Origin: Limnohabitans sp.
GTDB lineage: Bacteria; Pseudomonadota; Gammaproteobacteria; Burkholderiales; Burkholderiaceae_C
Length of the DNA: 41,367 bases
NCBI GenBank assembly: GCA_021300495.1
Contig: JAJTDK010000005.1
Coordinates: 1-41,367, forward strand
Direction: 5' to 3'
The notes under the pieces were generated by a model, which was given only the letters and a program-made list of their open reading frames with translations, was not told where the DNA came from and did not search any database. How positions within the stretch are numbered: the first letter of the stretch is position 1; each line of letters begins with the position of its first letter. The position numbers and the translations under genes were made by a program. Of this stretch, positions 1 through 9,203 are shown piece by piece.

Positions 1-335
1 GAAAGTGCCTCGAGCGCACGCTGTTTGCAAGCAGCCCAGCCCAACTGAAGACTTCGGTCCAACCACAAGCCAATGGCCACATTGTTCAAGCTGCTGGTGC
101 GAAGCATGTGGGGTCTTTGGAACAACATGGCTTGTCGGCAGTGGGGCAACTCCAAGGTACCGTGAGAAGGCTGGTGCAGCCCGTTCAATAGGCGCAGCAT
201 TGTGCTTTTACCAGAGCCGTTGGCACCAATGAAGGCCACCTGCTCACCCGTAAAAATTTCTAGGCTGATGTCTTGTAGCGCTTGCACCCCTCCCAAGTTC
301 AGGCTGACATGACGAAGTGACAACAACGCACTCAT
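1..335 (-). CDS. tupC: ABC transporter ATP-binding protein, tungstate/molybdate type (TupC-like), C-terminus outside window
   Basis: Reverse-strand reading from ATG at 335: [60 protein letters not shown]..., with Walker [10 protein letters not shown]. Open to the window edge. Start overlaps the stop of the tupB-like frame (ATGA). Not listed in the ORF track because it has no stop in the window. Confidence 0.8.
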   Translation of the reverse strand, partial: MSALLSLRHVSLNLGGVQALQDISLEIFTGEQVAFIGANGSGKSTMLRLLNGLHQPSHGTLELPHCRQAMLFQRPHMLRTSSLNNVAIGLWLDRSLQLGWAACKQRALEAL

Positions 336-980
336 GCTACCCACCCGCGCAAACTGTTTTGTCCTTTGAGCTGTGATTGATCTTGCCAATATCTGAAGAG
401 TGACAGCAGTGCATTCAGGCAACCCACAATGCCCAACAAAATAATTCCCAACGCCAACGCCAAGGGCAAATCACCTTTGCTGGTTTCAAGTGCAATGGCG
501 GTGGTCATCACGCGGGTAAAGCCCTCAATATTGCCGCCCACAATCATGACGGCGCCCACCTCAGAAATAGCGCGGCCAAAGCAAGCCACCACAATGGTGA
601 GCAAGGCAAATCTTTCGTTCCAGGAAAGCAACAGACATCTGAACGCATTGCCTGCACCCAATGAACGCCATTGCTCGCCATAGGCACTCTCTGCGTCTTC
701 CACAACTTGGCGGCTTAATGCCGCTGCAACGGGCACCACCAGCACCACCTGCGCCAAGACCATGGCTTTGAAACTGAACAGCCAGCCAGGTGAGCACCAT
801 GCCGCGGCCTCTGAACTTTGAGACGCCCAAAAAACCGCCTAAAGCAATACCTATCAGGCAACCCACGAAGCACGCCGTGGCACTCACCCCTAAGGAGCGG
901 CCAGCAATGGCCCAGAGGCCAGGATCAAAGTCACTGATGAGCTGAAAAGCTGTGGCGGCGCTGTCTAAAAAAGTATTCAT
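332..980 (-). pseudogene. tupB: Tungstate-type ABC transporter permease (TupB-like), frameshifted with apparent internal deletion
   Basis: N-terminal part (MNTFLDSAATAFQLISDFDPGLWAIAGRSLGVSATACFVGC...) is in the frame of ORF 561..1106(-). The C-terminal part (FKAMVLAQVVLVVPVAAALSRQVVEDAESAYGEQW...) is in the frame of ORF 332..763(-). The 649-bp start-to-stop distance is not a multiple of 3. Confidence 0.65.
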
Positions 981-1113
981 ACAAGTAAGTGAGTGCGCCG
1001 ATGCTAAACCTTTTAAATGCCCTGAACTACGCGGGTGTTCAGCTATGAAATGGCGTGCATAGGATGCCGGTCTTTGATTCAGAAACAAGGCATAAATGAG
1101 GCACACTTAAGCT

Positions 1114-2244
1114 GTGTCAAAAATTGAACTTTCATACCATTTGGGATCTGAAAATTCAGCCCCCCATGCAGCTGATTTAAGCAAGCAGCGTCAGCAAGCT
1201 TTGCTGCGCAATGCCCTGATGGACTTACTGCAAGCCGTGCGCGTGCAAGGCTCGATTGCCGCTGCCGCCAAATCTTTGGGCATGTCGTATCGGCACGTTT
1301 GGGGTGAATTAAAAAAATGGGAAACCAAGCTCAATCAAAACCTCATTGTTTGGGAAAAGGGCATGCCGGCTGAGTTGTCTGAATTTGCCAGCAAGCTACT
1401 CTGGGCAGAACGACAAGCGCAAGCCCGCTTGGCCGCACCCATTGAAGCCCTGATGGCAGAGCTAGAGCGCACCTTTGCTGTTGCCTTTGACCCCGATGCT
1501 CACTTGCTCACCCTTTATGCGAGTCATGACGATGCGCTAGTAAGGCTGCGCGAATTCACAGCAGGTCAGTCGCTGCATTTGGACATTCGGTTTTGCGGCA
1601 GCGTAGATGCCGTCAGGGCACTCAATGAAGGCAGGTGTGAATTGGCTGGTTTTCACACGCTCAGCCAGCCCAAACTCAACAGTCTTTCAGCGCAAACCTA
1701 TAAACCCCTCCTAAAGCCAGGCCAACACAAACTCATTGGTTTCGCCCAACGCACACAAGGGCTGCTGGTCAAACCTGGCAACCCTTTGAACATAAATTCT
1801 TTGCAAGATGTCATGTCCAAGCGACTTCGGTACGTCAATCGAGGTCTAGGCACGGGTACTCGCCTGCTACTCGATGAATTGCTGACCAATCAGGGGCTGG
1901 CATCAGATCAACTCTTGGGCTACGATCACCAAGAACTGTCTCACAGCGCTGTGGCCAACTGCATTGCATCGGGTCAAGCAGATGCCGGATTGGCCATCGA
2001 AAGTGCCGCCTTGTCCTCCGGGCTCGATTTTGTGCCCTTGGCCATTGAAAACTACTGGCTGGTCTGCCTCAAAAGCGCCCTAGACTCCCCACCCGTCCAG
2101 GCGCTCAGAAAGCACCTGGCAAGTCCAGAATGGCAAATGGCGCTGCAAGACATGTTGGGCTACAAAGCAAACCAATCTGGCAACGTTCACTCCCTTAGCA
2201 AAGAACTGCCCTGGTGGGCTTTGAAACCCAGAAAAACCACCTAG
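1114..2244 (+). CDS. Transcriptional regulator with ModE-type winged HTH and periplasmic-binding-protein-like effector domain
   Basis: N-terminal HTH (RVQGSIAAAAKSLGMSYRHVWGELKKWE) resembles ModE; C-terminal part resembles a substrate-binding domain. Divergent to the tupBC-like genes. GTG start. Confidence 0.75.
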   Translation: MSKIELSYHLGSENSAPHAADLSKQRQQALLRNALMDLLQAVRVQGSIAAAAKSLGMSYRHVWGELKKWETKLNQNLIVWEKGMPAELSEFASKLLWAERQAQARLAAPIEALMAELERTFAVAFDPDAHLLTLYASHDDALVRLREFTAGQSLHLDIRFCGSVDAVRALNEGRCELAGFHTLSQPKLNSLSAQTYKPLLKPGQHKLIGFAQRTQGLLVKPGNPLNINSLQDVMSKRLRYVNRGLGTGTRLLLDELLTNQGLASDQLLGYDHQELSHSAVANCIASGQADAGLAIESAALSSGLDFVPLAIENYWLVCLKSALDSPPVQALRKHLASPEWQMALQDMLGYKANQSGNVHSLSKELPWWALKPRKTT

Positions 2245-2385
2245 ATCAAACATTGCTTGATCGAAGGGAAAACCCTTGCCAAAAGGGGCTTGCAAATTTC
2301 CTACAATCGGCTCATGACTGTCTCCAGTCATCAGATACGTCTTGGCGTGCTGAATTCATCAACTTAGACTTCCGGAGTGAACCCC

Positions 2386-3468
2386 ATGGATCGTCGTTCC
2401 CTTATTAAAAATGCCGGTATTGCTGGCGTCTTGGCCGCAGGCGCAGCCCCAGCTGTGATTCACGCTCAAGCCACATTGCGCTGGCGCTGTGCGTCGAGCT
2501 TCCCTAAATCGCTTGACACATTGTTTGGTGTTTGCGACGTGTTTGCTAAGAAAGTTAGCGAATTGTCTGGCGGCAAGTTCACCATCACCACACACGCTGC
2601 TGGCGAATTGATGCCTGCATTCGGCGTGCTCGACGGCGTGTCCAACGGCACCGTCGAAATGGCCAACACTGCGCCTTACTACTTCTTCGGTAAAGATCCT
2701 ACATACGCTTTGGATTGCGCCATTCCATTTGGTTTGAACGCCCGTCAAATGAACGCTTGGATGTACGAAGGCAACGGCTTGAAGCTGCTCCGTGAGTTCT
2801 ACGCCAAAGTGGGCATCGTCAACTTCCCAATGGGCAACACAGGCGTTCAAATGGGCGGCTGGTATCGCAAAGAGATCAAATCTTTGGCCGACATGAAGGG
2901 CCTGAAATTCCGCGTCGGCGGTTTCGGCGGCAAAGTGTTGGAGCCCTTGGGTGTAGTGCCCCAAAACATTCCTGGTGGCGAGATTTACCAAGCCCTGGAA
3001 AAAGGCACCATTGACGCAGCTGAGTGGGTTGGCCCTTATGACGACCAGAAATTGGGTCTGAACAAAGTGGCGCCTAACTACTACTTCCCTGGTTTTTGGG
3101 AAGTGGGCCCACAGTTGGCTTTGTATGTCAACCAAAAGGCTTATGACGGCTTGTCAAGCGAGTACAAAGCCATCATTGAATGCGCCTCTACTTATGCAGG
3201 CACTGACATGATTGCAAAGTATGACTACAAAAACCCAGCGGCATTGAAGACCCTCATTGGTCAAGGCGCCAAATTGCGGGCATTCCCCCGTGATGTCTTG
3301 GAAGCTGCGTTCAAGTCTTCACAAGAAGTCTACTCAAACTTGAGCAACACCAACCCAGAGTGGAAAAAGATCTACGCAGATTACTCTAACTACCGCCGTG
3401 AAGCCAATCAGTGGTTCAGCTTGGCTGAGTCCAGCATGAACAACTTCATGGAACGCCAGAAGCTGTAA
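2386..3468 (+). CDS. TRAP transporter substrate-binding protein, DctP family (Tat-like signal)
   Basis: MDRRSLIKNAGIAGVLAAGAAPAVIHAQATLRWRC..., a twin-arginine-like leader, with DctP-family features (GVLDGVSNGTVEMANTAPYYF). GTG at 2377 is an alternative start. Confidence 0.85.
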   Translation: MDRRSLIKNAGIAGVLAAGAAPAVIHAQATLRWRCASSFPKSLDTLFGVCDVFAKKVSELSGGKFTITTHAAGELMPAFGVLDGVSNGTVEMANTAPYYFFGKDPTYALDCAIPFGLNARQMNAWMYEGNGLKLLREFYAKVGIVNFPMGNTGVQMGGWYRKEIKSLADMKGLKFRVGGFGGKVLEPLGVVPQNIPGGEIYQALEKGTIDAAEWVGPYDDQKLGLNKVAPNYYFPGFWEVGPQLALYVNQKAYDGLSSEYKAIIECASTYAGTDMIAKYDYKNPAALKTLIGQGAKLRAFPRDVLEAAFKSSQEVYSNLSNTNPEWKKIYADYSNYRREANQWFSLAESSMNNFMERQKL

Positions 3469-3511
3469 TCAAACTGGGCTGCCCTCAAAAGCAGCTTTTA
3501 ACCAGTCCAAC

Positions 3512-3537
3512 AAAAAACCCGCCTAGGCGGGTTTTTT
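3512..3537. terminator. Bidirectional intrinsic terminator between convergent dctP and dctM
   Basis: AAAAAACCCGCCTAGGCGGGTTTTTT: perfect GC stem with A/T runs on both sides. Confidence 0.9.
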
Positions 3538-3556
3538 GTTGTCTGATCTCAGCCGA

Positions 3557-5278
3557 TCAAGGCTTCTTGGCTGGGTCATCCTTCATCGACTCCATCAGAG
3601 CCTTCACAGGATCAACCTGATCGCCTTGATTCTCTGTTTTTTCAGCCTCCGTTACTTGATCGTCCGATTCTTGGCGCATTTGCATCATGACGGCTTCGGC
3701 ATCCACGGTCGGCTCTTTGCTACCGCCCGTAGAGACGATGCCTGGGAACGCAATGATCAATGCCACCATGATCAATTGAATGATCACGAAGGGCACTGCG
3801 CCCCAATAGATCTGTTCAATGGTGACTTTCTTAATGGTCTTCTTGGTGACCCTGTCGACGTAGTCTTCAGTGGGTGCCACACTGCGCAAATAGAACAATG
3901 CGAAACCAAAGGGTGGGTGCATGAAAGATGTCTGCATGTTCACAGCCAACAATACGCCGAACCAGACCAAGTCAATGCCAATCTTTTCTGCGACTGGACC
4001 AATGAGCGGAACAATGATGAATGCCAACTCAAAGAAGTCTAAGAAAAAGGCCAAGATGAACACCAAGATATTCACCACAATCAAGAAGCCCAATTGACCG
4101 CCTGGCAAGCCCGTCAGCAAATGCTCAACCCAAATGTGACCATCCACACCTTGGAATGCCAAGCTGAAAACAGTGGCACCAATCAAAATGAACAACACAA
4201 AGCAAGACAGTTTCATGGTGGAGTCCATGGCCTGTCGCATGAGTTTCATGTCAATGCGATTGCGGGCCATGGCCATGACCAAGGCACCTACGGCCCCCAT
4301 AGCACCGCCTTCTGTGGGGGTTGCAATGCCCAAGAAAATGGTACCAAGCACCAAGAAAATGAGTGCCAACGGAGGAATGAGCACAAAAGTCACTCGCTCT
4401 GCCATATTGGACAATAAGCCCATCTTGGTCACTTTGTTGATGATGGCTGCAAAGAAGGCAACACCCACACCCACACACATGGACACCACGATGGTTTCAT
4501 CAAGTGGGGTTGTGTCAGGCAAAAATTTGGCAAAGGCGATCGCGATGGCCAATGAAACACCAGTCAAGATGGTCAAGGACCGAAGACCTGAAGTGCCATC
4601 ATCTTCCTTGATGGTTCGAGCTTCTGGAGGCAGTGCAGGTACCCATTGAGGTTTGATGAAGCTGATCAGGACGATGTAGCCCACATACAAGCCTGTGAGT
4701 ACAAAGCCTGGAATGAAGGCGCCTTTGTAGAGGTCGCCAACGCTCTTGCCCAATTGGTCAGCCAACACAATCAACACCAAAGAAGGCGGAATGATTTGAG
4801 CCAAGGTGCCCGAGGCAGCAATCACACCCCCCGCAATGCGGCGGTCGTAGCCATATCGCAGCATGATAGGCAACGAAATAAGGCCCATTGAAATGACGGA
4901 AGCTGCCACCACACCGGTTGTGGCGGCCAACATGGCACCCACAAAAATAACGGCAAAAGCTAAGCCACCTCGAATAGGACCAAAGAGCTGGCCAATGGTG
5001 TCCAGCAAATCTTCCGCCATGCCAGAGCGTTCCAAAATCAAGCCCATGAAGGTGAAGAATGGAATGGCAAGCAAGGTGTCGTTTTGCATGATGCCAAACA
5101 TGCGGAGCGGCAAACTTTGCAAGAAACTGGCTTGAATCACACCCAATTCAATACCCACAAAACCAAAGAACAAGCCGCAAGCAGCCAAGGAGAATGAGAC
5201 CGCATAACCGAACATCAAAAAGATGATCAGCGACACGAACATGATGGGCGCCATGTTGGCGATCAGAAATTCAGTCAT
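3557..5278 (-). CDS. TRAP transporter large permease (DctM family)
   Basis: 573-aa ORF with many TM segments and DctM-type motifs (IPFFTFMGLILERSGMAEDLLDTIGQLFGPIRGGLAFAVIFVGAMLAATTGVVAASV). Confidence 0.9.
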   Translation of the reverse strand: MTEFLIANMAPIMFVSLIIFLMFGYAVSFSLAACGLFFGFVGIELGVIQASFLQSLPLRMFGIMQNDTLLAIPFFTFMGLILERSGMAEDLLDTIGQLFGPIRGGLAFAVIFVGAMLAATTGVVAASVISMGLISLPIMLRYGYDRRIAGGVIAASGTLAQIIPPSLVLIVLADQLGKSVGDLYKGAFIPGFVLTGLYVGYIVLISFIKPQWVPALPPEARTIKEDDGTSGLRSLTILTGVSLAIAIAFAKFLPDTTPLDETIVVSMCVGVGVAFFAAIINKVTKMGLLSNMAERVTFVLIPPLALIFLVLGTIFLGIATPTEGGAMGAVGALVMAMARNRIDMKLMRQAMDSTMKLSCFVLFILIGATVFSLAFQGVDGHIWVEHLLTGLPGGQLGFLIVVNILVFILAFFLDFFELAFIIVPLIGPVAEKIGIDLVWFGVLLAVNMQTSFMHPPFGFALFYLRSVAPTEDYVDRVTKKTIKKVTIEQIYWGAVPFVIIQLIMVALIIAFPGIVSTGGSKEPTVDAEAVMMQMRQESDDQVTEAEKTENQGDQVDPVKALMESMKDDPAKKP

Positions 5279-5892
5279 TTTTGAGCTCCCATTTGAACTG
5301 CTTCACGGGCAGCAACTTCTTTTTGCAATAAGAATTCTGCAAATTCTTCCTCGGGTGTTTTGACCCCTGGCTTTTTGGAAGGATCTGGAATCATGCCTTG
5401 CAAGAAGGCAAACCGCTTAATGACTTCAGACACACCTTGAATGCCCAACAGCAACAAGCCCAAAGGCAACATGGCAAACACGGGCCAGCGCATCAAGCCA
5501 CCTGCATTGGAAGACATTTCCTTCGTGATGAAAGCATTGATCACCAAGGGCATGGCCAAAATGATGATGTAAGTCACAAAGGGAATCAAGAAAAAGCAAA
5601 TGCCCGCAATGTCAATCCAAATTTGAGTTCGCTTGGAGAAACGGCCCGACACAACGTCGATTTTGACGTGCTCTTGGCGCAACAGGGTGTAACCAGCAGC
5701 CAGCATGAAAACTGCTGCAAACATGTACCACTGAACTTCCAGAAAAGCGTTGGAACTGAGGTTGAACGCCTTGCGTGAAATGGCATTACCCGCACTGATC
5801 AGCACTGAGAATAGGACCAGCCAGGCCACCCACTTGCCAACCCACTCGCTGAATTGGTCTATCCTTTTGGACAGAGATAACAAAGAATCCAT
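5275..5892 (-). CDS. TRAP transporter small permease (DctQ family)
   Basis: MDSLLSLSKRIDQFSEWVGKWVAWLVLFSVLISAGNAISRKAF..., a 4-TM DctQ pattern, overlapping the dctM start. Start placed at 5892 rather than 6072 because the longer frame runs through the dxs terminator and dxs 3' end. Confidence 0.85.
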   Translation of the reverse strand: MDSLLSLSKRIDQFSEWVGKWVAWLVLFSVLISAGNAISRKAFNLSSNAFLEVQWYMFAAVFMLAAGYTLLRQEHVKIDVVSGRFSKRTQIWIDIAGICFFLIPFVTYIIILAMPLVINAFITKEMSSNAGGLMRWPVFAMLPLGLLLLGIQGVSEVIKRFAFLQGMIPDPSKKPGVKTPEEEFAEFLLQKEVAAREAVQMGAQK

Positions 5893-5930
5893 ATTGACTC
5901 CGAAAAAAACAATAACCACCGATTGTAGAA

Positions 5931-5972
5931 AAATTGAAAAGCCCTGCAGAAGGGGTTTACCCTTCAGGGCTT
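5931..5972 (-). terminator. Intrinsic terminator downstream of dxs
   Basis: Minus strand AAGCCCTGAAGGGTAAACCCCTTCTGCAGGGCTTTTCAATTTTTC: stem with a 3-nt bulge then a T-rich tract, beginning about 8 nt after the dxs stop. Confidence 0.75.
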
Positions 5973-5980
5973 GTCGCAGA

Positions 5981-7828
5981 TCAAGACTTGAAGTCGGGCC
6001 ACTGATCCAAAATGGCTTTTTCAATGCCTGAAGCATCAAGCCCCTGCATCGCCATGAGCTTAGCCGGGTCACCGTGTTCGATGAACTGGTCCGGAAGGCC
6101 CAATGATAACAAGGGCTTCAGCAGGTTTGATTTTTGCAGGAACTCCCCCACGGCACTGCCCGCGCCACCCATCACGCAGGCATCTTCCAAGGTCACAAAA
6201 CAGGTGTGTTTGGCAGCCATTTGTAAAATCATGGCCTCATCCAAAGGCTTTGCCCAGCGCATATTAACCACAGTGGCGTTCAATTTTTGTGCCACTTCAA
6301 GCGCAGGATAAAACAAGGTGCCAAATGCCAAGATGCACAGACCAGTGCCTTCGCGGCGAAGCTCTGCTTTGCCCAAGGGTACCGTGTCTAAATCTGTACC
6401 TGCCCCAACACCGACCCCCGCACCCCGGGGATAACGCACTGCCACCGGATGGTTTTGCGCAAAGGCTGTGCTAAGCAGCAAACGGCACTCGCGCTCGTCG
6501 CTTGGGCAAGCAATCGACATATTGGGAATACAACGCAAATAAGCAATGTCGTAGGCGCCAGCATGCGTGGCACCATCGGCACCCACCAGGCCCGCACGGT
6601 CCAAGGCAAATACAACCGGTAAGTTTTGCAAGGCCACGTCGTGGATTAGCTGGTCGTAGCCGCGCTGCAAGAAGGTGGAGTAAATGGCCACCACAGGCTT
6701 GAGGCCTTCGCAAGCCAAGCCTGCAGCAAACGTCACCGCATGTTGCTCAGCAATGCCCACATCGTAATAACGATCTGGAAAGCGCTTGTGAAACTCCACC
6801 ATGCCAGAGCCCTCGCGCATGGCGGGTGTGATGCCCACCAAGCGCTTGTCGGCCGCAGCCATGTCACAAAGCCATTGGCCAAAGATGTGCATGAAGGAAG
6901 GCTTAGCAGGCTTGACAGCAGGCACCAAGCCTACTTTGGGATCGAACTTGCCAGGGCCGTGGTAATTCACAGGATCTTCTTCGGCCAGCCTGTAGCCCTG
7001 CCCTTTTTTGGTGATGACATGCAAAAACTGAGGTCCTTGCAGATTTTTGATGTTTTCCAAAGTGGGAATCAGGGAATCTAAATCATGGCCATCAATGGGG
7101 CCGATGTAGTTAAAGCCAAATTGTTCAAACATGGTGGCAGGCACCACCATGCCCTTGGCATGCTGTTCAAAGCGCTTGGCCAACTCAAACAGCGGTGGCG
7201 CACTTTTCAAAACATTTTTACCCATGTTCTTTGCGGTTGAATAAAAACGGCCGCTCATAAGTTGCGCCAAATAACGGTTCAAGGCCCCCACAGGCGGGCT
7301 GATCGACATGTCGTTGTCGTTCAAGATGACCAACAATTTGCAGTCTTCAATGCCCGCGTTGTTCATGGCTTCAAAGGCCATGCCAGCGGTCATGGCGCCA
7401 TCGCCAATCACGGCAATGGCGTGGCGTGATTCGCCCTTTTGACGCGCCGCAATGGCCATGCCAAGCGCTGCAGAAATACTGGTGGAGGAGTGAGCTGTAC
7501 CGAATGTGTCGTACTCACTTTCATCACGGCGCGGAAAACCAGACAGACCACCCAATTGACGCAAGGTGGGCATGCGCTCGCGCCTGCCCGTCAGAATTTT
7601 GTGCGGGTAAGTTTGATGCCCCACATCCCACACAATGCGATCTTCTGGGGTGTTGAAAACATAGTGCAAGGCCACGGTGAGTTCTACGGTGCCCAAGTTT
7701 GAACTTAGGTGTCCGCCAGTTTGCGACACGTTGTCTAAAACGCACTGGCGCACATCAGCAGCCAAGCGGGGCAAGTCGCCACGTTTCAGTTTTCGAAGGT
7801 CGAGGGGAGAGTGAATTGATTCAAGCAT
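5981..7828 (-). CDS. dxs: 1-deoxy-D-xylulose-5-phosphate synthase
   Basis: 615 aa; DXS motifs [63 protein letters not shown]. Confidence 0.97.
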   Translation of the reverse strand: MLESIHSPLDLRKLKRGDLPRLAADVRQCVLDNVSQTGGHLSSNLGTVELTVALHYVFNTPEDRIVWDVGHQTYPHKILTGRRERMPTLRQLGGLSGFPRRDESEYDTFGTAHSSTSISAALGMAIAARQKGESRHAIAVIGDGAMTAGMAFEAMNNAGIEDCKLLVILNDNDMSISPPVGALNRYLAQLMSGRFYSTAKNMGKNVLKSAPPLFELAKRFEQHAKGMVVPATMFEQFGFNYIGPIDGHDLDSLIPTLENIKNLQGPQFLHVITKKGQGYRLAEEDPVNYHGPGKFDPKVGLVPAVKPAKPSFMHIFGQWLCDMAAADKRLVGITPAMREGSGMVEFHKRFPDRYYDVGIAEQHAVTFAAGLACEGLKPVVAIYSTFLQRGYDQLIHDVALQNLPVVFALDRAGLVGADGATHAGAYDIAYLRCIPNMSIACPSDERECRLLLSTAFAQNHPVAVRYPRGAGVGVGAGTDLDTVPLGKAELRREGTGLCILAFGTLFYPALEVAQKLNATVVNMRWAKPLDEAMILQMAAKHTCFVTLEDACVMGGAGSAVGEFLQKSNLLKPLLSLGLPDQFIEHGDPAKLMAMQGLDASGIEKAILDQWPDFKS

Positions 7829-7829
7829 A

Positions 7830-8777
7830 TTAGTTTTTTCTTTGCACCACTTGGGTGGCCAGTGCGCGCAGTGCGGCAGTGGCCGTGGTGTTCAAGCCGC
7901 TGGCATCAAGTGCTGCCAAAGATTCTGTGTAGAGTTTGGCGGCCAATAGTTGGGCCTGCTCTAAACCCATGAGGGAGACATAGGTGGGCTTGTCGGCCGC
8001 AGCATCTTTGCCCGCTGTTTTGCCCAAAGTGGCCGAGTCAGAAGTGACATCCAAGATGTCGTCCACCACCTGAAAAGCCAAGCCCAGTGATTGCGCATAT
8101 TGCGTGAAGGCATCGAAAATCAGAGCAGAAGGCTTGCCAGCACTGACCGCACCCAGTTGCACACTGCAGAGCAGCAGTGCACCTGTTTTGAGACGGTGCA
8201 TTTGTCGCAATTGGGCCTCATTCAAGGGCACACCCACACTGGCCAAATCGATGGCTTGGCCGCCCGCCATGCCTTGATAGCCAGAAGCTCTGGCCAACAA
8301 GGCAACTTGAGAAGCTTGCACCGCGACGTCTGTGCTGCCATCTTGTGGCGTTAAAAATTCAAAAGCCAAGGCTTGTAGGGCATCGCCTGCCAACAAAGCC
8401 TGCGCTTCGCCATACTTCACATGCACAGTAGGTTTGCCTCGGCGCAATACATCGTTGTCCATGCAGGGCATGTCATCGTGAACCAAAGAATAAGCGTGAA
8501 TCAATTCAACTGCACAAGCAGCGCGCAGTGCCGCCAAAGCGCTGGGCTGATCAGAGACAGTAGCGGCTTCCAAATCGACACCCACAGCTTCAGCCGCGGC
8601 CAATACCAATAGGGGTCTGAGGCGTTTACCGCCATCCAAGACCGAATAGCGCATTGCTTCACCCAAACCAGCGGGGGCGTGGGCATCGATGCCTTGTTTC
8701 AAAACTTGTTCAACTTGCGCCAAGCGTTCTTCGGACCAAGCTTTGAAATTGAAGTTGTTTGAAAACGGAGAGTTCAT
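7830..8777 (-). CDS. ispA: Polyprenyl (farnesyl/geranyl) diphosphate synthase
   Basis: Aspartate-rich motifs (DDMPCMDND and DDILD) and GGKRLRP; start [21 protein letters not shown] at 8777, upstream of dxs. Confidence 0.95.
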   Translation of the reverse strand: MNSPFSNNFNFKAWSEERLAQVEQVLKQGIDAHAPAGLGEAMRYSVLDGGKRLRPLLVLAAAEAVGVDLEAATVSDQPSALAALRAACAVELIHAYSLVHDDMPCMDNDVLRRGKPTVHVKYGEAQALLAGDALQALAFEFLTPQDGSTDVAVQASQVALLARASGYQGMAGGQAIDLASVGVPLNEAQLRQMHRLKTGALLLCSVQLGAVSAGKPSALIFDAFTQYAQSLGLAFQVVDDILDVTSDSATLGKTAGKDAAADKPTYVSLMGLEQAQLLAAKLYTESLAALDASGLNTTATAALRALATQVVQRKN

Positions 8778-9028
8778 GCACCGTCCCAAGGTTTCAAGGT
8801 CCCTTCGTCCAACACGCTGATTTGGTTTTCGATGGCCGTCAACCGTTCGCGACAAAAAGCCAGCAGGCCAGCGCCGCGTTGGTAATGGGTCAGCAATTGA
8901 TCAAGGGGCAACTGACCTGATTCCAATTTGGCCAACAATTGCTCCAACTCTTGAACCGCCTCTTCATAGTTGGCGGGCAGTTCCTGGTCGGTCTGAGCTT
9001 TGGCTGAAGTAGAAGGGGCTTTTGGCAT
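8774..9028 (-). CDS. xseB: Exodeoxyribonuclease VII small subunit
   Basis: [44 protein letters not shown]..., overlapping the ispA start. The exact N-terminus (MPKAPST) is inferred. Confidence 0.9.
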   Translation of the reverse strand: MPKAPSTSAKAQTDQELPANYEEAVQELEQLLAKLESGQLPLDQLLTHYQRGAGLLAFCRERLTAIENQISVLDEGTLKPWDGA

Positions 9029-9111
9029 GACGGATTTAGATCTAAAGAAAGTCATTTTAGGTCGACTTCGGCCCCAAATTGCTGACCTGAGGCTACAATG
9101 CCCCTTCATCG

Positions 9112-9133
9112 GCGGTCTTCGGGCCGCTTTTTT
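9112..9133 (+). terminator. Terminator-like hairpin (UUCG tetraloop + U6) in the 5' region of the Rieske oxygenase gene
   Basis: GCGGTC-TTCG-GGCCGC-TTTTTT (one G-U pair), between a TACAAT (9094-9099) and the ATG at 9204. Confidence 0.6.
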
Positions 9134-9203
9134 CGCGGGAGAGCCCTGGGTTACCCGCATGTTCCTGCCCCTTCATAGGGGGAGTCTCTAGGTCAGGTCA
9201 CCA

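Noticed and set aside
2359-3135. 258-aa minus-strand ORF opposite dctP
   Set aside because: Antisense shadow of a clear DctP gene; no recognisable domain and composition typical of a complementary-strand reading.
3536-4042. 168-aa plus ORF just after the dctP terminator
   Set aside because: Lies fully opposite dctM and begins at the bidirectional terminator; no domain recognised.
5893-6072. N-terminal extension of the dctQ ORF to 6072
   Set aside because: It would run through the dxs stop and terminator; MDSLLSLSKRID at 5892 has a suitable upstream GGAG and fits the DctQ length.
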